DNA of 64,000 nucleotides from positions 4,521,677 through 4,585,676 of the forward strand of contig JAGGNK010008670.1 in assembly GCA_017590115.1 (NCBI GenBank), in the 5' to 3' direction. Below, piece after piece: positions 13,901 to 25,008 of the stretch (its first letter is position 1; the number at the start of each line of letters is the position of its first letter). A program made the position numbers and the translations under genes. Origin of the DNA: Montifringilla adamsi (taxonomy: Eukaryota > Chordata > Aves > Passeriformes > Passeridae). The notes beneath the pieces are model-generated. The model did not search any database and was not told the origin of the DNA. It saw nothing but the letters and a program-made list of their open reading frames with translations.

Positions 13901-15241
13901 GGATTTGGGTCAGCCACTCCTAGGTGGATTTTCCCTGTGATACCTTGTTCAGCTGGTGCCTGAGGCAGGAGCTGTTTGCTGGAGCAGTTCTGCTCAGGGC
14001 TGTGGGCATTGCCCTTGGGCAGGGCTGGTCCTTTGTGACTGTGCCATTCCTCTGCTCCAGGGTACAGATTTTCCTTTGTGGTTTAAAGACACTGGGATGT
14101 GATGAGAGCCACTGGAGTGTGGGCAATCCACAGCAGAGTCTCCTCTGCTGGTGCTGTATAACCCCAGCTGATGGTGTGGGAATCAGCTGAGAGTGGCAGC
14201 ATCTTGCAGCAGGTGCCTCTGGTGCACTTATCTCATACAACATATTCATCACAGATACTGCTCCATCTGTGTGCCATCAGTCAGTTTAGAGAAAATGAGG
14301 TTCTCAGCAACCTGTTTGTTGTATGAAATTAAATGATGCTTCCTTCATGCTTTTCCACCTCGTGCATGCCAGCATACGGAGTCAAAGGGAGAGTAATGGC
14401 TCTTACGTGGTTGTATTTTTTAATTTAAGAAATGGCAGAAGTTTTTTGGATGAGCTTCAAGAAAAGCTTGGTTCCTAAGTCTGGATTGAAATTTGGCTGG
14501 TTGACTGTTCTCCAGAAATACAACTCTGGAAAAATTATAACCTGAAAAACATTTTTCAGCCTAAGCACATTTCCACCTTCCTACATCTGTTTTTACATGC
14601 TGTGATTATGGCGTTAGGGGCCAAGTTATGCATATCCCAGAGCTGATTTGTGTGGATGTATAGGCCAGCTCTGTAACGGAAACAAACCCTCTGCCCTGTG
14701 ATTTGTCCTGAGCAGCTACCTGTTATGAACAGAGCAGCTCCTTTGCAGATGTAGGCCAGCACAGCAGGTACCTGCAGAGTACATGTTGGTGTGCACACAC
14801 ACAGCCTCTCCACAACAGCAGTGCCAGCTGCTTTCCAAAGAGTTACTAACTCCATTCTCAGGGCGCTGTCAAAATCCATGGTAGAAATGTTATGGGCAGA
14901 ATGTAAGGTCAGTCCCAATGAGTATGCTTATTTTGGTGCTTTGTGTTCCTTTTTCAATTGTTTTCTTCCCTAAATGCAGGTTATTTCTTCTGTCCCTTAA
15001 CCCACATAGTTATCACTAGCAGCAGTCCAGCTCCCAGTGATCAGTGTGGATATCTGAGTCTCCAGGAAAAGCCACATCACCACCGCGGTTATTTCTGCTG
15101 ATATTAATTTTAGAATTGTGTTTATTCGTGAAGCTAAACCCCATGACCAGCTGCTTTGCCATGGGAGGACAAGCTGTAAACAGTGCTGTTTCAGAGGTGT
15201 GCCTGGTTCAGATGCTGCCTGACGTGCTCCTTTCTCTGCAG
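7902..15241 (+). other. Intron, 7340 nt, phase 0
   Basis: The intron runs from donor gtatgc to acceptor cctttctctgcag. I see no exon, RNA gene or clear transposable element in it. It contains an A-rich run at about 8562-8588 and T-rich stretches at 11656-11680. Open frames such as 13320-13712 antisense and 13920-14252 antisense look like chance frames, with no conserved domain motif. Confidence 0.8.
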
Positions 15242-15485
15242 GTGATAGAGGACAGCACAGGCGTCCGGAGGGTGGTGGTGACGCCGCAGTCCCCGGAGTG
15301 TTTCCCTCCCAGCTACCCCTCGGCCATCTCGCCAACCCATCACCTGCCCCCCTACCTGGCACACCATCCCCACTTCATCCACAACTCCCACACAGCCTTT
15401 TACCCTCCTGTCACTGGACCTGGGGACATGCCACCACAGTTTTTCCCACAGCATCATCTTCCCCCAACAATATATGGAGAGCAAG
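15242..15485 (+). CDS. FNDC3B: FNDC3B coding exon 2 of window (Pro/His-rich region)
   Basis: This 244-nt exon starts in phase 0 with Val-Ile-Glu-Asp and ends with one base of a split Glu codon before donor gtgagc (phase 1). It encodes window residues 27-107. The first part carries VIEDSTGVRRVVVTPQSPEC. The rest is rich in Pro, His, Tyr and Phe (HHLPPYLAHHPHFIHNSH, then GDMPPQFFPQHHLPPTIYG). No folded domain is recognisable; the composition fits the disordered proline-rich N-terminal region of FNDC3 proteins. The open frame continues a few codons into the intron before a stop, so only splicing gives the correct product. Confidence 0.96.
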
Positions 15486-16404
15486 GTGAGCTGGGAGGAA
15501 GGGACTGGGAATGGCCTTTGACACCTGTGTTCAGCAAGGTTTAAGGGCTGGGGGAGCCAAGAGTATAGGAATGAGGTGGAGAACTTAACAGAGTGGCTTT
15601 GTTACATGAATGGAGCCTCCTTTAATATCCTGAGTGGGGGCTTTAGCTATGAGTATCTATTTTTAAAGACAAAACTGTTTTGGACATGATATTTTCAAGG
15701 TTCACACCCAAAGTGAAGCACAAAAAGGAAGACTGAATTATAGAAAAAATCAGGAAATACTGTGATCCCTGCAAGCTGACCTGCCTTAGCTTAAGAAAGA
15801 GTAATCTGTGGAGGGGGAAGTGGGGATTGTATTTAATGAACTGAAGAATGTACATGATATTTATGATAATTCTCAAACTTTTTAGAGATAGTTTTAATTC
15901 CCAAAGCTTCTACTTCATGTTGCACTTCTCTCCTTGTGGAGCACAACTGACATGATTGTTAAGTCTATTTATACTGGGAAGTTAAATTGCATGTAATCCA
16001 GGGTTGGCAGCTTGGAACCAGCACATCTCAGCTTGTTCTGTCCAGTCAGACCCTGAGGAAGAAAATGCTAAATTGCTCTGAGCTTATGAAGGCTTTTTCC
16101 AAAAGATCAGTTCTGTCTGGATTTTTGCTTGTAATCTGTGTCCCTGAAACACAAAGACTGAATAGGAAGGGAATAACATCACCCTAATAAGAGGCATTTT
16201 ACATACTCAGCCAAAGTAAAATTCTGTCATCAAAGGAGCACAATTGATACAAAATCATTGCAAAAAAGGGTTTTCTTTTAAAAATGTCCAGGAACAGCTG
16301 GAGTAATTTCATTTGGAGATAGCCAGAAATTTGGTTTTCTGGGGAAAAAACCCCTCAGTTGTTTTGTTGTTCTGAGTTAACGCGGGTGAACCGTTCTGTT
16401 TCAG
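15486..16404 (+). other. Intron, 919 nt, phase 1
   Basis: A short intron from gtgagc to acceptor ccgttctgtttcag. Nothing else is recognisable in it. Confidence 0.85.
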
Positions 16405-16689
16405 AAATCATACCACTATATGGGATGTCCAGCTACATCACCAGGGAGGACCAGTACAGCAAACCACAGCACAAAAAACTCAAAGACAGGCAGATTGACC
16501 GCCAGAATCGCCTGAACAGCCCTCCCTCCTCCATCTACAAGAGCCATATAGGCAGCTGCACGACGGTGTACAATGGCTACGCCAAGAGCCACAACGGGGC
16601 CAGCAGCGGCGGCGGGGCAGCCCCGGCCCTGAAGAAACCGGAGCGCAGAGCAAGGAGCAGCCCAAAGTCAAGTGAACAGGACCCACACG
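16405..16689 (+). CDS. FNDC3B: FNDC3B coding exon 3 of window (basic and Gly-rich linker)
   Basis: This 285-nt exon takes two bases of a split Glu codon, encodes 94 full codons (window residues 109-202) and ends with one base of the next split Glu before donor gtaaaa (phase 1). Landmarks in order are YGMSSYITREDQYSKPQHKK, a highly basic KLKDRQIDRQNR stretch, SPPSSIYKS, CTTVYNGY, a Ser/Gly/Ala-rich run (ASSGGGAAPA) and a second basic stretch, KKPERRARSSPKSS. The family is charged and low-complexity here. Compared with the human protein as I remember it, three extra residues (His-Ile-Gly, 16545-16553) sit between IYKS and SCTTV. The donor is not strong (ACG before gtaaaa). Confidence 0.95.
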
Positions 16690-19689
16690 GTAAAAAGAGG
16701 CCTTTATTTATTTATTTTTAATTCCTTTTTTATTGCACCTTTCCGGCTTGTGACCCTCCTCTGTGTGGATCCAGTGGCCGTGCCAAGAAACACTCCCACC
16801 CACGCGTTAATACGGTGCGAACTTAAATCCCAACGCCGGGCTTGCTAGGCTGTGTTTGTTTTGTAAGGTGAGCCCAGTGCCTCCCCATCTTTTGTGACTG
16901 CTCCCTTGGTAGATGCAGCATCGTTCTCTTTTTATCTGTTGGAAGCAGAAATGTGTTTTATGGGTGAGGTCTTGGTTTTATTTTGCTTTTTCGCAGAAGC
17001 ATCTTGGCACTTCGCAAAAAACTTCATGGACAATTAAGCTATAACCAAGATCTGACTACTAGGAGCCACTATTTTGCATATCTTAGGTTAACCTGGTAAA
17101 GTTATTAGAAAGGTTAGAGGTGATGACTGAAAAACCAAGGGGTTTTTACGTGAAAATTCAGTGAAAGTAAGATGAGTTGAAAAGAGAAATGAGAAGAAAT
17201 TTCTTCATGTTAGCCATTGGAAATAGTGGTCAAATAAATCTGGCTACTTTTGAAATAATTTTCTTCAGCATTTTCAGAGACTTGCCATTTAAAAATTTAA
17301 AACTGTAGATGAACAACCCAGTGCTTTACTGTAATCAAATCTCATTTATCACAAGCTATTCTGTATACAGTTCTACCTAAATTTAGTTTAGTAACTTGTT
17401 ATAATCCCTTATCCCCACCTGCCTTTCCCCTCTCTACTTGTCTCTTTCCTGACTGCTACAGCAGCAGCTGCCTGAACAAACCTTGATGTAGTAACCAAAG
17501 CAGCATGTCCAGGATACTCATAATGTAGCACACTCTGGATTATCTTCAGTTAATTTATGCATAAAACACAGGTTTTCCATTATCTATCCATAGTGTATAT
17601 TTATATGCCTCTGTACTTTTACATGTGAGACATAACTGAAAGAAATAGTTATGAAAATTAACTGTATCAGTAGCCAAAGAGGGGGAAAAATGCTGCTGGC
17701 ATGGTAAGGAATGAGGATTTCCATACATGCTTCAGGGTCTTTAGAATCAGCAAGGAGCTGTATTTGGGAATGCTGTAATCCAGGAAAATGAATCACTGCA
17801 TTAGACTTTATAGTTATTTCTTGCCAATCAGCTTATGTGAACTTTAGTATTCTTATTTATGTTTAGGTGTTTATTTGAGGTGGAATACATGAGGTGTTTG
17901 ATGCTTGGATGTAAAAGACCTGGAAAAAAGTATAGTCTTAAAGTATTGGTTCAGTGGGTACTGAGTCAGCCTGGCTGATCACTTCTGAAATAATCTAGAA
18001 ATAATTTTAAAGCATCTTATCTAAGGGTTTCCTGCAACCTTTATGTTTGTCTAATTCATTGCTTTGGACTGGTCTGCTGTGCTGCAGCTGAAGAGCACGA
18101 GGGCTTTTAGAACGCCAAGAAAATCAGTGGAGTCAAGGCTACAGCACATCCAGTCCTGTCAGCCAGAGAGTGCCTTCAGACTGGGGACAGCAAGGGATGG
18201 AGTCCTCCCCCAGCTCTGGAAAAGTCCCTAACAGCAGGCTGTGCAAATGAGCATCCCTTGTCCCACCCTCCTGCCTTTTAAAATTAGGTTCTGCATCTGC
18301 ACCCAGAAGTGGCAGCCCTGGAGTTGCATCAGCTGCTCTGCAGCAAGTTCATGGCCAGAGCACAAATAGGAGAATTTTTTTTCATATTAAAAGGAAAAAA
18401 AATAAAAGATACTGTGGGTTTAAATGTGAGGTTTTTGACATCAGTGTATTATTATATACATGTAATCTTACATTCAGATTTCTGCAGAAAGGTTACAGAG
18501 GTTTCTTCAAGGCTCCCATGAAGCAGCTCCCTAAAATAAAATAAGTTCCCACTTGATATTTACAAGCTTCTAATCATATCTGTTGCTTTATATTTACCTT
18601 CTCTGTTTCTTCTTTAATTATTTGGGGATTTATTGATGAATACCTGACTAACCTGGCCACACAGGTAATTAGGGTGAGATTTAACAGCAGTCTAGGCACA
18701 GTTGCTAATTTGATTTATGCTGCTAAGATGACAGTTTTTAGAATAGCCAAACAATGAATGTGTCAGAAGCAACAAGCAGCAAAGAGGTTTAAACTTACAG
18801 GTTTTGTGGATGTGTATGTGTTCAGCCTGCTAATAGTTAAAAACTTGATGGTGCTGTGTGGCTGCTTCCAAAATTGCAGAATAGCCTGGAAAACCTATTT
18901 TTAGATACATAAATATATAAAAATGTGTATATATACGTATAAAACTTGTGGATAAGTCTTCATTTAGAAAACCACTTAACCAAAAAACTCTTTAGGAGGG
19001 GAGTAGGAATGTATGAATTTACAGTAAAACTTGGAGTAAGGTGGAGGAGAGCTGGAGCTGAGAGCTTTGTTTGCGTGGATTTTTGAATTGGGATTGTGGT
19101 ATGCTTGAGGGCCTGTCATTTCCTATCTGGCTGTGGGGTGTGTGTGCTCCTGCAGTGGAGCTGGCTTCTTTGGGGTGTTTGGATGATGGAGCAATGCTGG
19201 GATCCAGCTGCTGGCAGGGGAGGGGGCTTTAGGAGCCCCAGACACAGCTGGAGCAGGCGCTTGCACAGGCTCAGCTCTGGTTGCTGCAGAGAACAGCCTG
19301 TGTCAGTACACAGCGCTACAGCCTGACAGTGATTGCTGTCCTTAGGGATTGGGCTGGCTGAAGCAAAATTTAGGAGCTGCCTGAGTGCTGGAAGTGTGGG
19401 TGGGAGCTCGCCAGGGGCACCTCTCCCTGCAGTCCCAGCTGCTCCTGGGCTGATGCTCAGAGAGGCAATTGGAGTGTCTGCTTTAGTCAGCAGGGAGAGA
19501 TGATGCACACAGGGGGTTTGTGACAGGGAAGATGGGAGTTTCTCTTCTTGGATCTGCTGCCCCTGTGCTTAAGGTGATGCTTGTCCGGCTCCTTGTTTTT
19601 TAGTGGTGATTTCTCTGAGGGGTGTGTTACTCCTTCCTCAGCACACCCACTCTGCTGGGAATGGGGTTATTACAGGGCTGCAGGAGCAA

Positions 19690-20062
19690 TAAAGGGGATG
19701 GAACACCTTCCTTATCAACACAGACTGAGAGGGTTGAGCCCCTCTTAGAGCCCCTAAAGAGGTTGCAGGAGAGCTGGAGAGGGGCTTTTGACAAGGGCAT
19801 GGAGTAACAGGACAGAGCAAATGGCTTTAAACTGAAAGAGGGCAGGGTTAGATGGGATATTGGGAAGAAATTCTTCCCTGTGAGGGTGGGGAGACTCTGG
19901 CAAAGGTTATCCAGAGAAGCTGTGGCTGTCTCATCCCTGGCAGTGTCCAAGGCCTGGTTAGATAGTGCTGGGAGCAGCCTGGGATAGTGGAAGGTGTCCC
20001 TGCCTGTGGCAGGGGCTAGAACAAGAGGATCTTTCAGGTCCCAAACCATTCTGGGGTCATGT
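19690..20062 (+). mobile_element. CR1 LINE, 3'-terminal fragment, sense to gene
   Basis: The sequence matches the avian CR1 3' end as I know it. The diagnostic blocks in order are gagctggagaggggcttttg, atggctttaaactgaaagag, gatattgggaagaaattctt, ccctgtgagggtggggagac, a gttatccagagaagctgtgg block, tggaaggtgtccctgcctgt and gatctttcaggtccc. The element is 5'-truncated, as usual for CR1, and its left limit is uncertain because the first part (19690-19745) looks internally deleted. Relatively low divergence from the consensus suggests it is not very old. Two antisense open frames here (19627-20106 and 19638-19820) are shadows of the repeat, not genes. Confidence 0.9.
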
Positions 20063-20670
20063 GAATAATACTGAAGAAAATGTCCAGCGTACAATGCAAG
20101 GACCACTCAACCCTTTTCCCTGAAAAATCACAGTATGTGTGATATTTAACTTTAAAATGTACTTTTCACATCCAAATCTATTCCCATTTCATGTATTATG
20201 CCCATGAAATTGAGTAAGTGCTCAAGAAAAATTCTGCCATGTATCAATAAATTTCAGCTTCCTTCCAATATTAAAAGAAGGAAGGGTTCCCCAAAAATCT
20301 GCTTCACCACTGGTAGAAGAAATGGGGTTATAAATCACCAATTCTGAATGTGATCAGTACTGAAATTAAGTAAATTACTCTGGATTATTGTTAAATTATT
20401 GTTCAGTCACCTCTCCAGTTGTGGATCCAGCCTGTTCACCTTGGTACAACATGATGGTGCATTAAAAATAAGTTGGTGCTTCTATAATGCACCCTTATCC
20501 CAGGGTGGTTCTATAACAGTAGCATCCCCTTTTTACTAGGAAATTCATGGTTTCAGATTGGGGATATAAGTGCAGTGCTGACCTTTTCCATTGACTGCAT
20601 CATGCTGTGTTGGGTGGTGCACTTGTAAATAAAGATTTCTAGTTATGTTGGAAATAGGCTGTTCTAAGGC

Positions 20671-20687
20671 AAAAAAAAAAAAAAAAA
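20671..20687. repeat. Poly(A) homopolymer, 17 nt
   Basis: Seventeen consecutive A in the large intron. No retroposed gene body is recognisable upstream of it. Confidence 0.9.
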
Positions 20688-21684
20688 GGAAACTGCTTAT
20701 AATTGACTGAAAATTTAGCAATTCTTCTGAGTGCTTCTGGTAGGATGATGTTTTGTACAGGTAGAAGTGGAGGTATGATTTAAAATCCATATTGGAGCTT
20801 TTCCACAGACCTGTTTTAAAAACTGAATGGTACAGGAGGGAGCAGGGTTAGGTTTTTTGTGGGCTGGTTTTTTTTTGTAAAGGAGCCTTGCTGTAAGAGC
20901 TGTAAAAAAGAGCTGTAAGCGGAAATCCTGTCCCATTCATGCTGTCCTTTATGAATTTCAGTCTGAGTCACTTCCTTCTCATGCACTCAGTGGCTCCCTT
21001 CTTGGTCATGCAGGGATCTGGTAGTTCAAGAAGTTTTGTGTGTGGCTGCAAGTACTGTGGGAACATAAGCAGTTTTGAGCATTCTGACAATGCTTTTGCC
21101 TATTTCCTTATAAAGCATCTTTTTTTTTTTTTTCCTCTCTTCTAATGAGATAAAATCTTTTTTTTTTTTTTTTTAATCCTTTTTGAAGTTTGAAGAGCTT
21201 AAGACAGCCGAAAGTAAACCACTTGAAATGGCTAAAAGTGGGAAGTGGGCAATGGATTGTTGTGTGCATCCTGTGCAGGAGCTGGTTGCCAGAACAAACA
21301 GAGCCAGCCTGGGCAGGGAGCTGGCTCCAGGCTGCTCCTTGTGTGCCTTTGTGGAAGTGTTCCTGAACAAGGTTTCATCCTCATTTGAGATCTGGCTTCA
21401 GATCAGCCCTTCTAGCCCAGGGGTGTGATGAAGATGATGCTGAGGAGGAGCACATGGTGCTCCTGGCTCCTCCAGCAGCATCCAGACCTGGCAGGCACCA
21501 GGAAGGGTCGAGTCCTGCCCAGTCCTTGGTGCCCACTCAATGCCCTGTTGTCTGTGAACTCATCTAACTCAGTTTTGAAAAGCACGTTTGCTTTCCCAGT
21601 GAGGAGCACTGCGTTTGGGGTGCACTTCACTGCTCTGTGGCATTGATGTGCTTTACACGTGGAGAAGGGAGGAAAAAACACCAG

Positions 21685-21738
21685 AATCAATTAATAGTTA
21701 AAGTTAAAAATAGTTAAAATTGATTAAAATCAATTAAT
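21685..21738. repeat. AT-rich block with direct and inverted repeats
   Basis: The 11-mer aatcaattaat occurs at 21685-21695 and again at 21728-21738. The second copy is part of an inverted repeat, aattgatt at 21718-21725 and aatcaatt at 21728-21735, with a 2-nt centre. Between them lie copies of tagttaaa. It may be simple AT-rich decay or a cluster of ATTA-type homeodomain sites. Confidence 0.6.
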
Positions 21739-24700
21739 TAAAGAGCTGTTGAAGGCTATTGACAGATCGTCAGCTTCCACTGTCATATGTGTACAAACCT
21801 CAGAGCTGTTGCTTTCCTGTTGTGGAGGTTTTGTAAATCCCATTTCGTGCACTGAAGGAGCCTCCAGCTACTCTGAAAGGTGAAAACCATGGCTTCAAAT
21901 TCCTGCTGCTCGAAGCTTCTCAGGAGATGTGGGGAGCTCTGTGTGCTCATTTCTTTGAGGGCAATGCATTGGAAAATGGGCTTGGCAAGAGCGCTTCCTG
22001 ACAATGGTGGTTTTAATTGGAAAACATTTTACAGTAAGTACTTAACTTGGCAAAGCAGAAGTTCTGAGGTGAAGAAGTACCCTCAGGCATCCCTGAATGG
22101 GGTGGGGCATGCTCTGCAAGCTGCTAGTAAGTGATGCAGAGTGGGTAACACATGAAAAACCAGAGCCGAGGTGTTCTTGGTACAGCCCCATCCTGTTCTC
22201 TCTCCATCTACCGTGTAACATCTAAATATACTGATGAAAAAAGTGTGGGGTTTTTTTCTGTTTTTGTTTAACTGTATCAAGTTGTTGTTTTAATCCAGAG
22301 CCTGTGTATTAGAGGTAAATTGTAGGAGCTGTGATTCAGTGCAGACAGGAACAAGGCGAAGTTCCTCTTCTTACTCATTCTAGATCCTGTCAATTCTTTT
22401 CTATTTTGGTCCTGAATCCATTTTGCTTATTGAGTCATACATTTATCTGTGCCTGTATATCCTCGAGATTTAAAAGCTTAGAAGAGTATTTTCATCACTT
22501 TTAGTCCATGTAAGCAAAGTGGCTGAGAAACACTGGCAATACATGTAAATTTTATGTTCTTTTAGCTGGGAACTGATGATTTGGTACATGCTAATAGACA
22601 TTTGTTATACAATGTCAAAATGTTCTGCAGACAAAATTGGTCATAAATGTTTTTTCTGCTGCTATACAAAATACCCCTACGTTAAATGCATCTTCTCTGC
22701 TGTCCCTAAATGTTCTTGCTGCTATAAAATAAGGAGTTTCAATAAGATTGTTTTCAGGAGACAATCTGTCAAAACTGACATAGTGATTTTATTAATAGCA
22801 TTGAAAAAACACACAGAAGAGTAAAAGACATCTGTCAGGTTGAGTGAATTTTAGTATTATACCAAATAATGCAACATGAAACATAATATTTATTGTAACC
22901 AGAGACGTGTGGAATCTTGAGAGGATAGATCAGCATCAAACATGAAATCTAAATAGTGTTACTGTTCCTACTGCATTTTTTTTTAAGTTTTAGCCATTAA
23001 TACTACTTGTCTGAATTCTTCAGACTTATATCTCATTAGAAATAGATTTTGTGCTCTGTGCTGTTTTCCTGTAAGTTTTAATGCATGAGAGGAAATAGGA
23101 TGCATTAATTAGGGCATAGTCTGAACTTGAGAAACCAGTGTTCATTTGCAACACCCAGAATTTCCAATGTGATACTCTCGTGCCTTGACCTTATCTCCCA
23201 CATCATGACTGAGCTTGTGCTTTTGTTTGTTTCTATTTGGAAGTATGCCTGCTTCTTCAACAGTCTTTATCTTTGGTATTTTCTCTAAAATAATAGGCTG
23301 TGAACTGCTCAGTAAACAAAGTGATTATGAGTGTCAGGTACACCGTTGTGTACCAGCTTGAACTCCATTAGCTGGGCCACACAGATTCTCACCAAATAAT
23401 ATTTTTGCCTAATAGCTACGTAAAGTAACCACTTAAGTGAGTTTTATATGGACTGATGGTTGTATTAGAAACATTGCAGGGTTCAGGTAGAGTACAGTCC
23501 CAAGTTCTGTGTGCCTGCAAGAATTTATCCAGATCAGGCTTAATTTGTGACTTTTCTTCAGCAAGAAGAATGGCTAAAATGTTTATCCAGCTTCACTGAA
23601 ATAAACTCTGTTGAGCGAGAGAAACAAATCTGTTTCCTCTGCTGTCTTGAAGCTTAACTTCAGTCATGGGGGCTTTGATGGAGAAGGGTAAAAGCTAAAT
23701 ATCACAGATGGTGCTGGAAAGCAAGTGCATGCCCAGTGCCCTCCCTGCCTCTGCCACAGCTTTGCCCAGCTCCAAACCCAGCAGTGTTCTGCTCTGAGCT
23801 GCCTGTGGGTGCTTCCTGCTCAGGCATCTTGACCAACTCTTTCCCAGAAGTTGCCTGTGTGCAGATAATTTCCAGGAATTTTCCAGCCTGTGAAATCTTG
23901 TCTGCACGTGGCCTGTCACAGACCTGGAGGTATTCTCTTGCTCTATCCATACTGCAGGAACAAACCCAAAGTTCATGGGAAGCCTGAATGCCATGGCAGT
24001 CCTCCCTTCTTTCACAGCACACTGCTGTGTTAGCACAGAGCTCTGCAAGCTGGGAAGGGCTGACACAGGGAGAGAAGAGATACACTCTATTTTTATGCAC
24101 TTATCTTGAAAGACTTAGGAACCAGCTTCATAACTTTGGCACCAGAAGTTGTAGATAAGGGATTCTCTTCATCATCTCTTCTCTTCATAAGTGGGAGCAT
24201 CTCCTAATTTAATTGCACAATATTCTCCCATCTTCAATGTCAGCTCTTTGTAAAGGCGAATGGAAATGCCTCAAACTTGGTTTTGTTCAGAATTTTTGTT
24301 CCTGGAAATGCAAAAGAACACCTGGGTAGTGTGGATACAAATGATCCAGCGTGGTTATGAGGTGCTCTGAGAGCTGCTGGTCTGGGCATCCATGACTCTG
24401 AGCCATCCTTGGGGCAGAATGGGTCACCACAGTTCTGGTTACATTTCTCAGTCTCATCACAGCAGCTGGGACAAAATAAATCTCATTAGAAGCTCCCTAA
24501 TCTTCCTAAGTGTGCTAACTACAGGAAACACAGCTCAAAGTCCTCTGAGGAACATGTAGGGCATATCTAGTAAAGAGTGAGGGAATCTGGCTCCAGGGCT
24601 CGTGTTTGACCTTATTAAGGCTCATAAACCCTTTTGGCAGTGGCTGGTGTTTTACCTCAAAGCTGTTTTTCCCAATCCTGATCAGTTTCTGTAGGCTCTC

Positions 24701-24969
24701 ATATTTTTATTCCCATCTGCTTTATCCCTCCCTTGCCTCATTTTGCCAGCAGGATCTCCTTGGCAGGGCGAGCTGGCTAAACTGCCTGCTCCATCATTTA
24801 TCAGGAAGTCAGTGCTGAATGATGTAAGGCACAACCTCTTCCCCCAGAGGATCTTCATATTTTCTCAAGAATTTGCAGCTTCTGCTGCAACTGACAGTCA
24901 AATCCAGAAGACTGAAATCCGAACCTTTTTCCTACGAGTTTACATAATTTATGGATACCCACCCAACAG

Positions 24970-25008
24970 AAAAAAAAAAAAAAAGTATATATATATATAT
25001 ATACACAC
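24970..25008. repeat. Poly(A) followed by (TA)n and (AC)n microsatellite
   Basis: Fifteen A at 24970-24984 are followed by about nine TA units and then a short acacac run. It is a typical slippage-prone compound microsatellite. Confidence 0.9.

Noticed and set aside
19627..20106. 159-codon antisense open frame
   Set aside because: It lies on the antisense strand of a CR1 3' fragment, which is non-coding there.
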